From a virus: a stretch of 39,376 nt of DNA. Numbering within the stretch: position 1 is the first letter of the stretch; each line of letters opens with the position of its first letter. Positions 29,801-38,056 of the stretch are shown one piece after another. The DNA lies in IMG/VR virus record IMGVR_UViG_3300017946_000001, positions 1-39,376 of that record; one strand, written 5' to 3'. A program made the position numbers and the translations under genes. The notes under the pieces were generated by a model that saw nothing but the letters and a program-made list of their open reading frames with translations, made no database searches and was not told the DNA's origin.

Positions 29801-30994
29801 TGCGACTGGATCACCAGCTGTCGTTCCAATTAATAATTGTCCTGCGCCTAATACAACAGGATTAAAAGGACTGGAACCCTCGCTCACTAATATCCCGTGC
29901 GCAGTTGGGCTAACAAGACCAGAACCACCTTGAGATGTAATTAATGGCAATGACGGGATCCCAGCAACAGTTGCTAGTGTTCCTGAAAGTGGAAATGTGA
30001 GATCGGTATTACCAGTAAAATTAAATGTGACCGGATAAGCGCCAACGGTTGTTAAACTATCCGCAAGAGTTATGGTCGATGCACCGTTATTAACGCCAGT
30101 TCCACCGAACGTAGCTCCTAGTGGTTCAATCATATATGTTATGGTGCCAAGTTCAGTAATACCTTGTTGAACAGCAGGCGGTAATGTTCCTGAAATACTT
30201 GGTATACCATCTATATTAGTAACAAGTACGCCATCAGCAGCAGTTGCTAAACCAGTTATGGTATTATTTACAGACGAATATAAAAGTTGATTTGCAGTCG
30301 TCGAGGCAGGGTAAACAGCTGTTGACCATGTAGGGGCGGTATTCGAGCCTGACAGCAACACTTTATTTGCGGTTGCAATTCCAGACAGTATGGCGGCAGC
30401 TGAGGCGGTTGAATAAAAAATCCCGCCATTAGAGGCAGTAAGGTTAGCATTTGTTCCTCCATAGGCTAAGCCAATAACAGAGCCTTCAAAAATACCGGTT
30501 GTGATTGTACCAAGAGTAGTAATCGATGTTTGGCCAACATAATTTGGGTCAATACTAATTACTGGATTTTGCCCTCCAGTACAGGAAATTTTATTAAGAG
30601 TTCCTGTAACTGTTAACACTCCAACTCCTACAGTTGTAGCTAATACTCCGCTGGTTGGAAACGTTACACTAGTAGCGCCTGTCATATTAAAATTAGAATT
30701 ATAAGCGCCAGTTGTTGTTAAACTGCCACCTAAAGTAATAGTTCCTGTATTATTAACTCCAGTACCACCAAATTGTTGATTTAAAGGAGCGCCAATAGAA
30801 GCAATAGTACCTAATTCAGTAATGTTTTGCTGAACCAATAAAGGAATCGTAGCTTGAAAACTTGGAGTGCCTCCAGAATTTGTAACTAATATTGCGTTTG
30901 TGGCTGTAGCTAAGCCTATTAATTGAGTTGCAGAGGATGCGTATATTAATTGATTAGCAGCAAATGCGGCATTGAGTGCGTTACCTATTGTCAT
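26858..30994 (-). CDS. Giant repetitive tail fibre
   Basis: The 1378-residue protein is made of imperfect repeats containing GGTGxNN, [14 protein letters not shown], TFPTSGTLA and [18 protein letters not shown], a fibrous beta design. The last ~190 residues (from about [16 protein letters not shown]) are non-repetitive, with Tyr/Trp/Ser-rich segments ([20 protein letters not shown]), and probably form the receptor-binding tip. Long fibres of this composition occur in phages of Gram-negative hosts. The repeats are also near-identical at DNA level in places, so the fibre can change length by recombination. It follows the 31014-31457 gene by 19 bases. Confidence 0.8.
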   Translation of the reverse strand: MTIGNALNAAFAANQLIYASSATQLIGLATATNAILVTNSGGTPSFQATIPLLVQQNITELGTIASIGAPLNQQFGGTGVNNTGTITLGGSLTTTGAYNSNFNMTGATSVTFPTSGVLATTVGVGVLTVTGTLNKISCTGGQNPVISIDPNYVGQTSITTLGTITTGIFEGSVIGLAYGGTNANLTASNGGIFYSTASAAAILSGIATANKVLLSGSNTAPTWSTAVYPASTTANQLLYSSVNNTITGLATAADGVLVTNIDGIPSISGTLPPAVQQGITELGTITYMIEPLGATFGGTGVNNGASTITLADSLTTVGAYPVTFNFTGNTDLTFPLSGTLATVAGIPSLPLITSQGGSGLVSPTAHGILVSEGSSPFNPVVLGAGQLLIGTTAGDPVAATLTQGTALTITSTTGAITIGVTSNPALPGAAGVTLPQGNTAARSGGAGTMRFNTQTSVFEGTVDGSTWAPFTTSALGVLSVGGTPGFITSTGGSTPIIDIDSTYVGQTSITTVGTITSGTWAGSTINVPYGGTGATSLTQYSVLLGNGTGAIQTVSGLGTSGYVLTSNGSGSAPTWQAGAPTGVTSNIATANQTTVSSATGAVTIGLANNAILPGTGGITLPQGNVAARSGGAGTMRFNSQSGVFEGTVDGANWAAFESSATGVVSVGGTVGFITCSPNTGSVIVDIDPTYVGQTSITTLGTITTGTWTGSLVSGTYGGTGVNNGSNTITLGGNLTTSGAYNTTLVVTGNTSVTLPTSGTLVNSAVTTLSSLSSVGTISTGYWGATIISPTYGGTGINNGSNTITVGGNFATSGAYAATLTLTGATNVTLPTSGTLATTSSIPTFPLSLANGGLNANLTASNGGIFYSTGSAGAILSGTATANQVLLSGSSTSPTWSTATYPASTTAHQILYSSANNTIAGLPSANSGILVTDSSGVPSIGVTLPTAVQGNITQTGTITNGAWNGSLISGTYGGTGVNNGAYTIGLGGSISTAGGLTLSGSYNSTFTFTNTTSVTFPTSGTLVNSAVTTLSSLASIGTITTGTWNGSTIGVTYGGTGITSFNQGDTLYASATNTLSALAKNTTATRYLTNTGTNNNPAWNYVNLADGVTGNLPVGNLNSGTSASNTTFWRGDASWDQIGLSNAVTGTLPVANGGTGIATTTAYGVICGGTTTTGALQNAGAGTSGQVLTSNGAGALPTFQAAGGGSWQAISSVSASSSASISFTGLSNTYIAYAVLLTNIIPASSSTSMLLRTSANNGSSYDSGAGNYSWYTVGINGGDYYNNSSLSDTSITLFFSYGASGYMSTSVGANGWIYIFNPSAASYCFIRGVLSYVYTGTPYVNPIDGSGYRTAAAAVNAVQFFMGTGNIASGTFTLYGLVA
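29081..29119 (-). repeat. 39-bp exact repeat in the tail-fibre gene, copy 1
   Basis: Identical to 29639-29677, 558 bp (186 codons) away, in the same frame. It encodes part of the [11 protein letters not shown] unit. Exact repeats in frame allow deletion or duplication of one 186-residue block without loss of the fibre ends. Confidence 0.85.
29639..29677 (-). repeat. 39-bp exact repeat in the tail-fibre gene, copy 2
   Basis: Second copy of the repeat at 29081-29119. Flanking sequence is similar but not identical, as expected for an older internal duplication under partial homogenisation. Confidence 0.85.
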
Positions 30995-31013
30995 AAATTA
31001 ATCCCTTAATAAA

Positions 31014-31457
31014 TTAAGTTACCACCCAATTTCCTTGTGGTGCGCCTAAAAGTGTAAAATTATTATTAGCAACACTGCACACTAAAGTCAGGGAATCACC
31101 AATATTGGATGATGCAATAGATCCGCCTGTTCCTAGAGTTGATGCTATATTACCGAATTGAATTTTTTGCCCTGCATTTTGCGCTATTGTAACAGTATAA
31201 TTTGAAAGATTTATAATCTGTAGTATTTGTCCTGCTGCTGCAACCGTTGGCAGTGTATAAATAGCGTTAGCAGAGTTTACTAGAAAATATCCGTTATTAA
31301 TAACCAAAATTTGCCCGGAAGTTAAAGTTGTCCAAGGGAGTGCCGCAAATGCTTGGGCATTAAATATAGTGTTGGCGCCATTTCTTAAGCCTACAACAGT
31401 ATCACCAGATTCGGCAACCGTTGTAACAGGATTAAATTGACTAAATTTTGTAGACAT
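31014..31457 (-). CDS. Small beta-rich tail protein
   Basis: The 147-residue protein begins MSTKFSQFNPVTTVAESGDT and contains a beta pattern typical of phage fibre appendages (TLPTVAAAGQILQIINLSNY and TVTIAQNAGQKIQFG). This resembles the domain that often caps or begins phage tail fibres. It lies between two other tail genes with a four-base gap to the upstream gene. It is probably a fibre or adaptor subunit. Confidence 0.6.
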   Translation of the reverse strand: MSTKFSQFNPVTTVAESGDTVVGLRNGANTIFNAQAFAALPWTTLTSGQILVINNGYFLVNSANAIYTLPTVAAAGQILQIINLSNYTVTIAQNAGQKIQFGNIASTLGTGGSIASSNIGDSLTLVCSVANNNFTLLGAPQGNWVVT

Positions 31458-31460
31458 TTA

Positions 31461-31835
31461 TTACTCCTGTATAGCGTAAAATGCAACAGTAATATTTGGT
31501 GTACCACTAGAATAGAAATGTATTACATCGGTTGATTTAACCATTTTAGCGTTTGGGTTAAGTTCTGATGTTGTTGCTGCAAAAGTATTACCGGCGGGTA
31601 CGGCTGCCGCTGCGTTAAGCGCTACAAAAACATTAGCGCCACTTGAATAGGAAAATACCGCCATAAATTTATTAAAGGTTGTAGCGGTTGGCGCTCCTAC
31701 AGCCGCTGTTAAAGGAACAGCAACTGCTGTATCAGTATTTGTGGTTAGCGTTGCGGAATAAATGGTGCTACAAAACGGCAAACCGAAACCATTTACACCG
31801 CTTTTAGTTTTATCAATGTTATAATTTGTTGCCAT
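31461..31835 (-). CDS. Small Ala/Thr-rich virion protein candidate
   Basis: The 124-residue, weakly charged protein (MATNYNIDKTKSGVNGFGLP onwards) shows alternating beta strands such as KFMAVFSYSSGANVFVALN and ITVAFYAIQE at its end. I recognise no family. It lies in the tail-fibre operon after a terminator-like hairpin at 31851-31873. A minor tail or decoration role is the most economical reading. Confidence 0.55.
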   Translation of the reverse strand: MATNYNIDKTKSGVNGFGLPFCSTIYSATLTTNTDTAVAVPLTAAVGAPTATTFNKFMAVFSYSSGANVFVALNAAAAVPAGNTFAATTSELNPNAKMVKSTDVIHFYSSGTPNITVAFYAIQE

Positions 31836-31850
31836 TATATATCCTTATAT

Positions 31851-31873
31851 TTTTAAACCCCATCCTTGGGGCA
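31851..31873 (-). terminator. Short GC hairpin between tail genes
   Basis: CCCCA and TGGGG pair around a 4-base loop, and TTTAAAAA follows on the minus strand. The stem is short, so read-through to the next genes is likely; it may attenuate transcription after the 699-residue tail gene. Confidence 0.5.
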
Positions 31874-31881
31874 TTAATTAA

Positions 31882-33981
31882 TTAAACTATTCCTAAACGA
31901 GCATCCGCGGTCCAGTTAACGGCTACTGCTTGCCACGGGTAAGCGCCTGCACCCCAAACAATACCAAATCCATTTTGTCCAGTAGCGTTTGTATAGGTGG
32001 TGGTACTGGCTACATCCATAGAAGTGTTTATATTATAGGCTTGATTGTTATTGTTAACTGGATTCAAAAAGGTAATCGTTGGATTGTTGCGTATAATATT
32101 TTTAAAATAAATATAGCCTTGAATGGTGGCGTTACCATCATAAAGATAATTTTCACCATTACCTAATCCTACAGCTGTTGCAGGAACGATCCCTTGATTA
32201 AACGATTTTTGATAATAATACTGGCAATCTGCTAAAACCTGTAAAGAAGATTGCGGAGCTGGCCTCGTTGGTATGTCACCAGGCACCGCGCTTACTGAGT
32301 TTATAGAAATTGTATCAGCAGCAGTAATAGCCCCGAATCCAACTACTATTGCAAAAAAATTAGCGGTTTGTGTGGCGCTAATTCCCTGCATATCCCAGCC
32401 ATTAAAACCGTTAAAATTAAAATTAGTAGTAGCATTAGTATTGACTGTAAATTGCGCATTCCCTAAAGAACTTCTTGGTACTTCAATCCATGTTCCGTTT
32501 AGTGTAGATGGGTGTCCATTTGCATCTAATGTGGCTACAATAGAGTTATTTGTGCCAGTAGCAACGTTAGGTAAGGAAACATCAGTACAATACCACAAAG
32601 AAATAGTGGCATTAACTCCCAACGTTCTAGACGTTTTGCTTTCAATGGCGCAAGACATTCTGGAATTTAGCATTTCTTTAACTATAGGACCACTTAAATA
32701 TTGAATAATAGCTGGCTGTACACCTGTAGTAGCAGCGGTTAATACAAATTCTCCATTGCCTCCACGACTAACACTTACACCACTGTTAACAGATTGAAAT
32801 ACAATTGTTTGATCCCAAGCATAAAAAGACTTATTAGCCCCTACTGCTTGAGCTGCAACACTCGATCCTAAAAATTGGGCAGGATTTAAGGGGAAATCCC
32901 ACCCTGTCAGATAACTCGGTATAGGTTTATATTGTAATAATGGATTGTAGTAATGAAACATATAATCCATTTGACGATTAACCGGAGTTTGATCGTAAAC
33001 AACATTAGGTTCATTAGTTTCTAGCCCTACAATTTGTACATTACTAAAAGTTGTAGTTGCCCCTATAGGTAAAGAAACAATAATATCAACGTAGCCAACA
33101 TTAGAAGAATCGGTATTACTGGCTGTTGCTAATTGAATAGTGTTTGTAAACTCTTGATAAGTTCCTAATGTATTTGTAGAGTTAAGCAATTCTTGTACCG
33201 CACCTGTTGATGGTGCATATTGCATAATTGCTGAGCTTAAAGGGGCTAATAAAATAGATGATGCGATATATCCATTAGTCCCGCCTGGTTGAGGCGACCA
33301 AATGCTAGGGTTATGGTAAAGCCTTTGTGATAGAGTTAATGCAGTAATATTAGCGCCTGGCGCTACAGTTAATGTGTATGGCGGATTATAAGGATAAGCC
33401 GTTGAGCCTGCTATAGAATTTCTAGTAACAGTAACACTTCCAATTCCTAGAGTTGTTAAATTTAATGTCCATCCTGGAGCTATAGTTGTACTTAAGGTTC
33501 CAGATCCAGTAGTAGTAATAGTTAATGAATTAGAAGGATTAAATAAGACAGTTGCAAATTGAGGATTAGTTAGGGCATTACTAATATCGGCTTGTGTTAA
33601 AGTTTGGCTTTCGTTGGTTACAATGTTAGGCCAAGCTTCCCTAGTAAACTGCTCTGTTCCCATTGAATTAGTAACAGTAATATAATAAAGCTGTACGTTT
33701 GCATCAACAGCCGTAGAATCATACGGAAAATAGTAAACAGCAATATTATTGCCTGATGAATCCTGAAATGTTCCAGTGTTACTTAAAATAATAGGGTTCG
33801 GCAATGCCGTGTAAGTGTAATTAGGCGGTGCGCCAGATAGTTCATATACAAGCTTTGGTACAGTTCTTGCGGCATCTTGCCAGAAAGAAACAACCCCATT
33901 AGCTAAGGGTGCGCCCGAATCTTTGTCTACTAAATATGGGGACAAATCAATAGCGGTTATATATCTAGGGTCAAGAGCCAT
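31882..33981 (-). CDS. Large tail fibre / tailspike-type protein
   Basis: The 699-residue protein has an N-terminal region with LANGVVSFWQDAARTVPKLV and PIILSNTGTFQDSSGNNIAV, a pattern I associate with the head-binding or anchor domains of podovirus tail proteins. The rest is beta-rich with many Ser/Thr/Asn and a late helix near LQVLADCQYYYQKSFNQG, a motif often found in C-terminal fibre domains. It is the first gene of the tail block after the ejection genes and would attach the distal fibres or act as spike. No glycosidase active site is evident. Confidence 0.65.
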   Translation of the reverse strand: MALDPRYITAIDLSPYLVDKDSGAPLANGVVSFWQDAARTVPKLVYELSGAPPNYTYTALPNPIILSNTGTFQDSSGNNIAVYYFPYDSTAVDANVQLYYITVTNSMGTEQFTREAWPNIVTNESQTLTQADISNALTNPQFATVLFNPSNSLTITTTGSGTLSTTIAPGWTLNLTTLGIGSVTVTRNSIAGSTAYPYNPPYTLTVAPGANITALTLSQRLYHNPSIWSPQPGGTNGYIASSILLAPLSSAIMQYAPSTGAVQELLNSTNTLGTYQEFTNTIQLATASNTDSSNVGYVDIIVSLPIGATTTFSNVQIVGLETNEPNVVYDQTPVNRQMDYMFHYYNPLLQYKPIPSYLTGWDFPLNPAQFLGSSVAAQAVGANKSFYAWDQTIVFQSVNSGVSVSRGGNGEFVLTAATTGVQPAIIQYLSGPIVKEMLNSRMSCAIESKTSRTLGVNATISLWYCTDVSLPNVATGTNNSIVATLDANGHPSTLNGTWIEVPRSSLGNAQFTVNTNATTNFNFNGFNGWDMQGISATQTANFFAIVVGFGAITAADTISINSVSAVPGDIPTRPAPQSSLQVLADCQYYYQKSFNQGIVPATAVGLGNGENYLYDGNATIQGYIYFKNIIRNNPTITFLNPVNNNNQAYNINTSMDVASTTTYTNATGQNGFGIVWGAGAYPWQAVAVNWTADARLGIV

Positions 33982-34023
33982 ATTTAGAATCCTTTCTTTG
34001 CTGTGGCATCCATTGCGTTGCTG

Positions 34024-34056
34024 TTTTTAGTATAGTAAAATTTAAGAATATAACTA
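34024..34056 (+). promoter_or_regulatory. 33-bp upstream block of cassette E, copy of 11687-11719
   Basis: 30 of 33 bases match the block before cassette B. TATAAA and GGGGATATA follow at nearly the same distance (three extra bases). Shared control or a common mobile origin of the two cassettes is implied. Confidence 0.55.
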
Positions 34057-34083
34057 CTATAAATTGCATGGGGATATACAACA

Positions 34084-34419
34084 ATGGAACATAACAGAGC
34101 TGTAAAGTATTACGAGGATCTTACTTCTTCCGGAATGTCAGAGCAGCAAGCCAAGGTTCAAATAAATATGTTAGATTCGGTTATTGAAAATTTGGCTACT
34201 AAAGATAATTTAAAAACAGAAATAAATAATTTAGAGGTACGATTAGATTCCAAATTAGATTCTAAACTTAGTGTTTTGGAGTCAAAATTAGAAACTAAAA
34301 TAAATGAATTGAAATTCCAATTTAGTGCTGAACTTAGAACTTTATATAAATTAGGTATAGCTAGCGTTGTTGGGATCACTACATTGCTTTTAAATTCTAA
34401 ATTCCATTGGCTAAGTTAA
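34084..34419 (+). CDS. DUF1640-like coiled-coil membrane protein, paralogue E
   Basis: The 111-residue protein has the head AVKYYEDLTSSGMSEQQAKV, the ENLATKDNLKTEI motif, a coiled coil with SKLDSKLSVLESKLETKI, and a C-terminal hydrophobic segment (LGIASVVGITTLLLNSKF). The GGGGAT ribosome binding site is 8 bases before ATG 34084. It reads against the surrounding tail genes, between the ejection genes and the large tail protein. Its coiled coil is the clearest of the six. The upstream region is a near copy of that of paralogue B, though the proteins differ strongly. Confidence 0.78.
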   Translation: MEHNRAVKYYEDLTSSGMSEQQAKVQINMLDSVIENLATKDNLKTEINNLEVRLDSKLDSKLSVLESKLETKINELKFQFSAELRTLYKLGIASVVGITTLLLNSKFHWLS

Positions 34420-34426
34420 ACAATCC

Positions 34427-34455
34427 TTGACCTACCTTCTGGTTTGTTGTATAGT
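34427..34455 (+). promoter_or_regulatory. Sigma70-type promoter before the 20-residue peptide
   Basis: TTGACC and TATAGT are 17 bp apart, one of the best promoters in the window, directly after paralogue E. The only reading frame it could serve before the convergent gene is the short peptide at 34491. Confidence 0.65.
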
Positions 34456-34490
34456 TAGTCTCAAAAATAATAATAAATGGTGATGAAAAA

Positions 34491-34553
34491 ATGATTATGG
34501 GTGTAATAGGTTTCTTAGCAATAGCGTGGATTTTAGGGGTGCTTTGCTATTAA
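34491..34553 (+). CDS. 20-residue hydrophobic membrane peptide
   Basis: ATG 34491 to TAA 34551-34553 encodes MIMGVIGFLAIAWILGVLCY, a nearly pure transmembrane helix. GGTGA lies about eight bases before the start and a strong promoter 40 bp upstream. Tiny hydrophobic peptides of this type act as type I toxins, as regulators of membrane complexes, or as holin-like factors. Its isolation on the plus strand beside coiled-coil paralogue E, whose C-terminus is also a membrane helix, suggests a partner. Chance coding is possible at this length. Confidence 0.5.
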   Translation: MIMGVIGFLAIAWILGVLCY

Positions 34554-34564
34554 AATTTAGTTTG

Positions 34565-35905
34565 CTATTTTTTCTCTATTCCAATTTTTTTAAATAAATT
34601 AGGTATGGCTCGTATATATTTTTGATTAAGTCGAGGAGTGTTATATTTTTTTCCATAGCTACTTTGAAAATCTTGACTATTTGCTAATCCTTCTACTAAT
34701 TTTCGTTTAGCTAGAGATAAGTCCCCTTGCCCAGTTTTTTTAGCTTTAGCTACCATTTGTTGATATTTAACTATATGTGGATCATAAATTAATTGAGCAG
34801 CCTTACTGTAGTCTGCGCCAATTTTTCTATATTTTTCAACCAAATGAGGATTACCGTTGTTCTTAAAGCTTTGTTCTATATTGCGTATAGCTTTATTTTT
34901 TATACCTTCTGCAATATCTAAAGATCGCTTTTCATAATCAAGTAATCCCCTATATTTTGCTTCGTCTTTAAGCTTATTTACTATTTTACCAGCATCGCTT
35001 TGTAACTTATGGGCATTTGCATATGTTGGATCTTTTAAATATTTTTTTGCTATATGTCGTATCTTTGTAGAATTACTACCTAATGCTGCTTTATTTATAT
35101 CTTTCAGTCGAATATTTGCAACATTTGGAACATCGCTTGCCCCTACGTTATGTACCTCTTCTTCCATTGCATTGTATATATTTTTAAATTTTACTTTTAT
35201 TTCGTTTGGTATTATTTCTCCCATTTCCTGAGCCACTTTATTAGTACGTAAATTCCATCCTTTTTTTAATGCTTTCCCTGCTAAGTTAGCTCCGCTAGCT
35301 ATTAATACCTCGGTAACAGGGTTTCGATTTTGACCAGCCGCATGAAGTCCATAAGTACCAGCTGTTTGTGCGGCTTTTCTAAGCACGTTTGATGTTGGAG
35401 CAATACCTTTCCCAGCAAGCTTATTAATACCAGCATATTCCATGAGCGCTGCTAAAAGAGAATCTCCATGTTGAGATTCTTCGTCACGTCCTGCTATTTT
35501 ATGTAGATTTGTATGAGGGATGCCTTTATATGTACCCAATAAATCTTTGTCAACTATTCCTTTTCTTCCTAAATAATTTATAATATTTGGAGCTAAATTA
35601 AACGATCCCTCTAAAAGATTTACTAACCCTTGTCCAACATTTCTAGAGGCACGAAATGGATCGTTAATAATTTGTCCGAACGCTCCATGTAGTTCGGGGG
35701 CTGCACTCATTAATCCATTTAACAAAGCAGGGCCAACCGCTTTTGCTCCACTCCAAGCGTCTTCGCCTATACCGCCCCATCCTTGGGGTTCTGGATTTTC
35801 GTATTGGCTCCAATCAAATTTAGGTTTATCTTCGTATTTGCTCCAATCAAATGAAGCATCCCCTGGCTTATCTTCGTATTTACTCCAATCAAATTCATTT
35901 TCCAC
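34565..35905 (-). CDS. DNA-ejection protein candidate (P22 gp16 position)
   Basis: The 446-residue protein starts with three copies of a short acidic-aromatic repeat (FDWSKYEDKP, FDWSKYEDKP, FDWSQYENP; residues about 5-37). An amphipathic Gly/Ala segment (SGAKAVGPALLNGLMSAAPE) and a long helical C-terminal part follow (KYRGLLDYEKRSLDIAEGIK). It is third after two other ejection-type genes, the place of P22 gp16, whose product enters the cell with DNA. The N-terminal repeats may be a packaging or assembly signal. Homology to gp16 is not evident from sequence alone; position and style are the basis. Confidence 0.6.
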   Translation of the reverse strand: MENEFDWSKYEDKPGDASFDWSKYEDKPKFDWSQYENPEPQGWGGIGEDAWSGAKAVGPALLNGLMSAAPELHGAFGQIINDPFRASRNVGQGLVNLLEGSFNLAPNIINYLGRKGIVDKDLLGTYKGIPHTNLHKIAGRDEESQHGDSLLAALMEYAGINKLAGKGIAPTSNVLRKAAQTAGTYGLHAAGQNRNPVTEVLIASGANLAGKALKKGWNLRTNKVAQEMGEIIPNEIKVKFKNIYNAMEEEVHNVGASDVPNVANIRLKDINKAALGSNSTKIRHIAKKYLKDPTYANAHKLQSDAGKIVNKLKDEAKYRGLLDYEKRSLDIAEGIKNKAIRNIEQSFKNNGNPHLVEKYRKIGADYSKAAQLIYDPHIVKYQQMVAKAKKTGQGDLSLAKRKLVEGLANSQDFQSSYGKKYNTPRLNQKYIRAIPNLFKKIGIEKK

Positions 35906-35907
35906 AA

Positions 35908-36984
35908 CTATTCTCCTTCGGCTAGCTTGCCACCAGCTTTGAGTGCTTGTTGTAATTGGTTTGCAGGTATAGTATGACTTTTTCCATTAAAAATAACCTT
36001 AACATTACCAGAAGAACTGCCGTTTTTTAATATATTAGAAAATGCATCTCCTTTATCTTTTGATTGTTTGGTTCCAACCATAGATTGTATTCTAGCTTCT
36101 AAACCCTTTTTTAATGCACTATTTATATATTTTTGCACCCCTAGTCTAACTTCTTTGCTAACTGTAAAGCCAGGGATTTTAAATTTAGTTAATGCATCTT
36201 CTTGAGCTTGTTTTAATGCTTCTTGCGCATTACTTCCATTAGCTATTTTTGCTCGTAATGCAGTTATTTCTGGTTGGACAGCTCGTGCTCCTAAAAATTT
36301 AATCAATTTTTCTTGATCTTCACCCTTGTTCGACAAAGCATCTTTAATTTGTTCTGGAGAATAACCATTAAAGGTTTCTCCATATATTGCGATATCCTGT
36401 GCTACCAGATCATCCAGTGAATCTAATTCCGCTCCGGCTGCTACAGCAGTATTAATATCGGTTCTATTTTTAGCAGTAGGATAATATTTAGTGGTATCCT
36501 TATCTAAATCAATACCCTTTTCTTCGGCGTATTCTTTAAAATTTGTTCCTTTAAGCCAATGGTCTACTGTTTCTTGTGGATTCCACCCATTAGCTTTTCC
36601 TAGTCTAAACAGCTCAGCTTTTTGATCTGGTCCCATCATATTAAGTTGTCTTCTTCTTTCTTTAGAAGAAGTAGCATCATTGTCTCCACTAGCACCACCA
36701 TTTTTCCAATATGCTGCATGGGCTATTTTTTGTCGTACATCGGCCTGTTCTTGTTGCTCTGCATATCTAGCCTTAGCTTCTTGTATTTGATTAGCAAATT
36801 TAAATTTATCTGGCGCATATTGTGCCTCAGCGCCTAAAATAGTATTTTGATGCCCTAAGCCTTCATTCTTTATTCTTCTATCTTCGGAATCCTCACTAGT
36901 TTTGAGTCCAGCTAAAATATCAGAAAATCTACTTCCTAGCTTCATAGGCTCTATGTTTGCAAAATTAAATGTTTGTATTGGCAT
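35908..36984 (-). CDS. DNA-ejection protein candidate (P22 gp20 position)
   Basis: The 358-residue protein opens MPIQTFNFANIEPMKLGSRF and is then strongly helical and polar (KFANQIQEAKARYAEQQEQA). It ends with FNGKSHTIPANQLQQALKAG, a small beta-helix motif seen at the end of such proteins. Ejection proteins travel from the capsid through the tail to build a channel across the cell envelope. It is between the gp7- and gp16-position genes and separated by only 2 and 10 bases. Assignment rests on synteny and composition. Confidence 0.6.
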   Translation of the reverse strand: MPIQTFNFANIEPMKLGSRFSDILAGLKTSEDSEDRRIKNEGLGHQNTILGAEAQYAPDKFKFANQIQEAKARYAEQQEQADVRQKIAHAAYWKNGGASGDNDATSSKERRRQLNMMGPDQKAELFRLGKANGWNPQETVDHWLKGTNFKEYAEEKGIDLDKDTTKYYPTAKNRTDINTAVAAGAELDSLDDLVAQDIAIYGETFNGYSPEQIKDALSNKGEDQEKLIKFLGARAVQPEITALRAKIANGSNAQEALKQAQEDALTKFKIPGFTVSKEVRLGVQKYINSALKKGLEARIQSMVGTKQSKDKGDAFSNILKNGSSSGNVKVIFNGKSHTIPANQLQQALKAGGKLAEGE

Positions 36985-36994
36985 CGCTTATCCC

Positions 36995-37795
36995 TTAGAA
37001 AAATGAACCTATTTTAGAACTGAAAGTATCAAACATACTTTTTCCGTTGGCGCCCCTATCAAATAATTTAGAAAATAATGCGCTCCTGTCGTTATTATCT
37101 TCTCGCCTATCTAATCTACGTTGGCGCTGATTAGCAAAATCAAAAGTTGCTTTTTGTCCTAAATTTGAACCTAATATATTAGCTAAATCAGAGGATGCAT
37201 TAAATCCAATACCAGCCATACCGCCTAAAGCACTGGCGCGTCCAGCTAATCTTCTTTCTTCGCCAGCTAACCCTTCTTTTTGAGCACCCATAATTCTTGA
37301 TAAATACTCGCCCATATCAGAACCTAAGAGATCGCGAACAAGTTCTGCTTGTTGTCCTTGATCGTATTGAGTACCTGCAAAACCGCCCGATGCTGCACTA
37401 TTTCTAGCAGCTCCTAGCATTTGATTTTGTTTGTAATTATAGCCGCGCGATGGCTCGTAGCCTCTCATTAAGTTATTAACAAAAGCATTAGGATCGCGCG
37501 CCATTTGGCTATATTCAGCGGGAAATTGATTTTGGTTAGTAGTAGATGTATTACTGTATTGATCGAGTAAGCTACTGTAGGCTTTCTTCCCTTCCTCGGT
37601 ATAAGGATTTAAATAGCCCATAGCCATGCCTGGAATTTGATTTAAATAATCCATTCCGGCATTACCACCACCGCCTCTACCACCTAATAGGCTCATGCCA
37701 GCCCCCAATGCAGCCCCCCAAGGACTACCGCCGCTTCCTATAAATCCCTTGCCAGCGCCACCTAAAGCTTTTCCTATACCACTAAAAAATCCCAT
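36995..37795 (-). CDS. DNA-ejection protein candidate (P22 gp7 position)
   Basis: The 266-residue protein has a Gly-rich amphipathic N-terminus (MGFFSGIGKALGGAGKGFIG and following GGSP and LLGGRGGGG). That composition is typical of short ejection proteins that insert in membranes. A charged helical body then carries QMLGAARNSAASGGFAGTQY, a stretch I recall from similar phage genes. It lies after the gp10-like gene and the 82-residue gene, in the order of P22 (gp10, gp26, gp14, gp7). ATG 37795 is preceded by AAGGAGC. Confidence 0.65.
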   Translation of the reverse strand: MGFFSGIGKALGGAGKGFIGSGGSPWGAALGAGMSLLGGRGGGGNAGMDYLNQIPGMAMGYLNPYTEEGKKAYSSLLDQYSNTSTTNQNQFPAEYSQMARDPNAFVNNLMRGYEPSRGYNYKQNQMLGAARNSAASGGFAGTQYDQGQQAELVRDLLGSDMGEYLSRIMGAQKEGLAGEERRLAGRASALGGMAGIGFNASSDLANILGSNLGQKATFDFANQRQRRLDRREDNNDRSALFSKLFDRGANGKSMFDTFSSKIGSFF

Positions 37796-37807
37796 TACCT
37801 ATGCTCC

Positions 37808-38056
37808 TTATGGATACGAAGTAGTTGTAAATTTTACTAAACTACCGTTAACTTTTCCAACAAATGTAGATGGCGTACTATCAGTTACATACCATAATGT
37901 ACCATCTGGCATCTGTGATTCAATTATAGCTAAGTTTACCATCGTTATCTGTGGCACAACCCAGCCATTATCACTTAAATTATCTCTTAAAGTTTGGTTT
38001 AACTCTTGGTTATAATTTTCGTGATCAATGCCTTGTAAATATGTTGGTAAGTCCAT
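37808..38056 (-). CDS. Small tail-region protein
   Basis: The 82-residue protein shares one base between its ATG and the gp10-like stop (TAATG). Residues 28-60 include NGWVVPQITMVNLAI and MPDGTLWYVTDSTPSTFVGK, then a beta end (NGSLVKFTTTSYP). The PDGTxWYxTD wording is frequent in small phage proteins next to tail genes, where it may be a fibre-tip or needle-associated beta domain. It holds the place of P22 gp26/gp14 but resembles neither clearly. Confidence 0.6.
   Translation of the reverse strand: MDLPTYLQGIDHENYNQELNQTLRDNLSDNGWVVPQITMVNLAIIESQMPDGTLWYVTDSTPSTFVGKVNGSLVKFTTTSYP

Noticed and set aside
28485-29933. Plus-strand frames within the tail-fibre region
   Set aside because: Low-complexity repetitive coding on the minus strand leaves long open frames opposite; their Val/Pro-rich products repeat with the fibre units and lack starts with ribosome binding sites.
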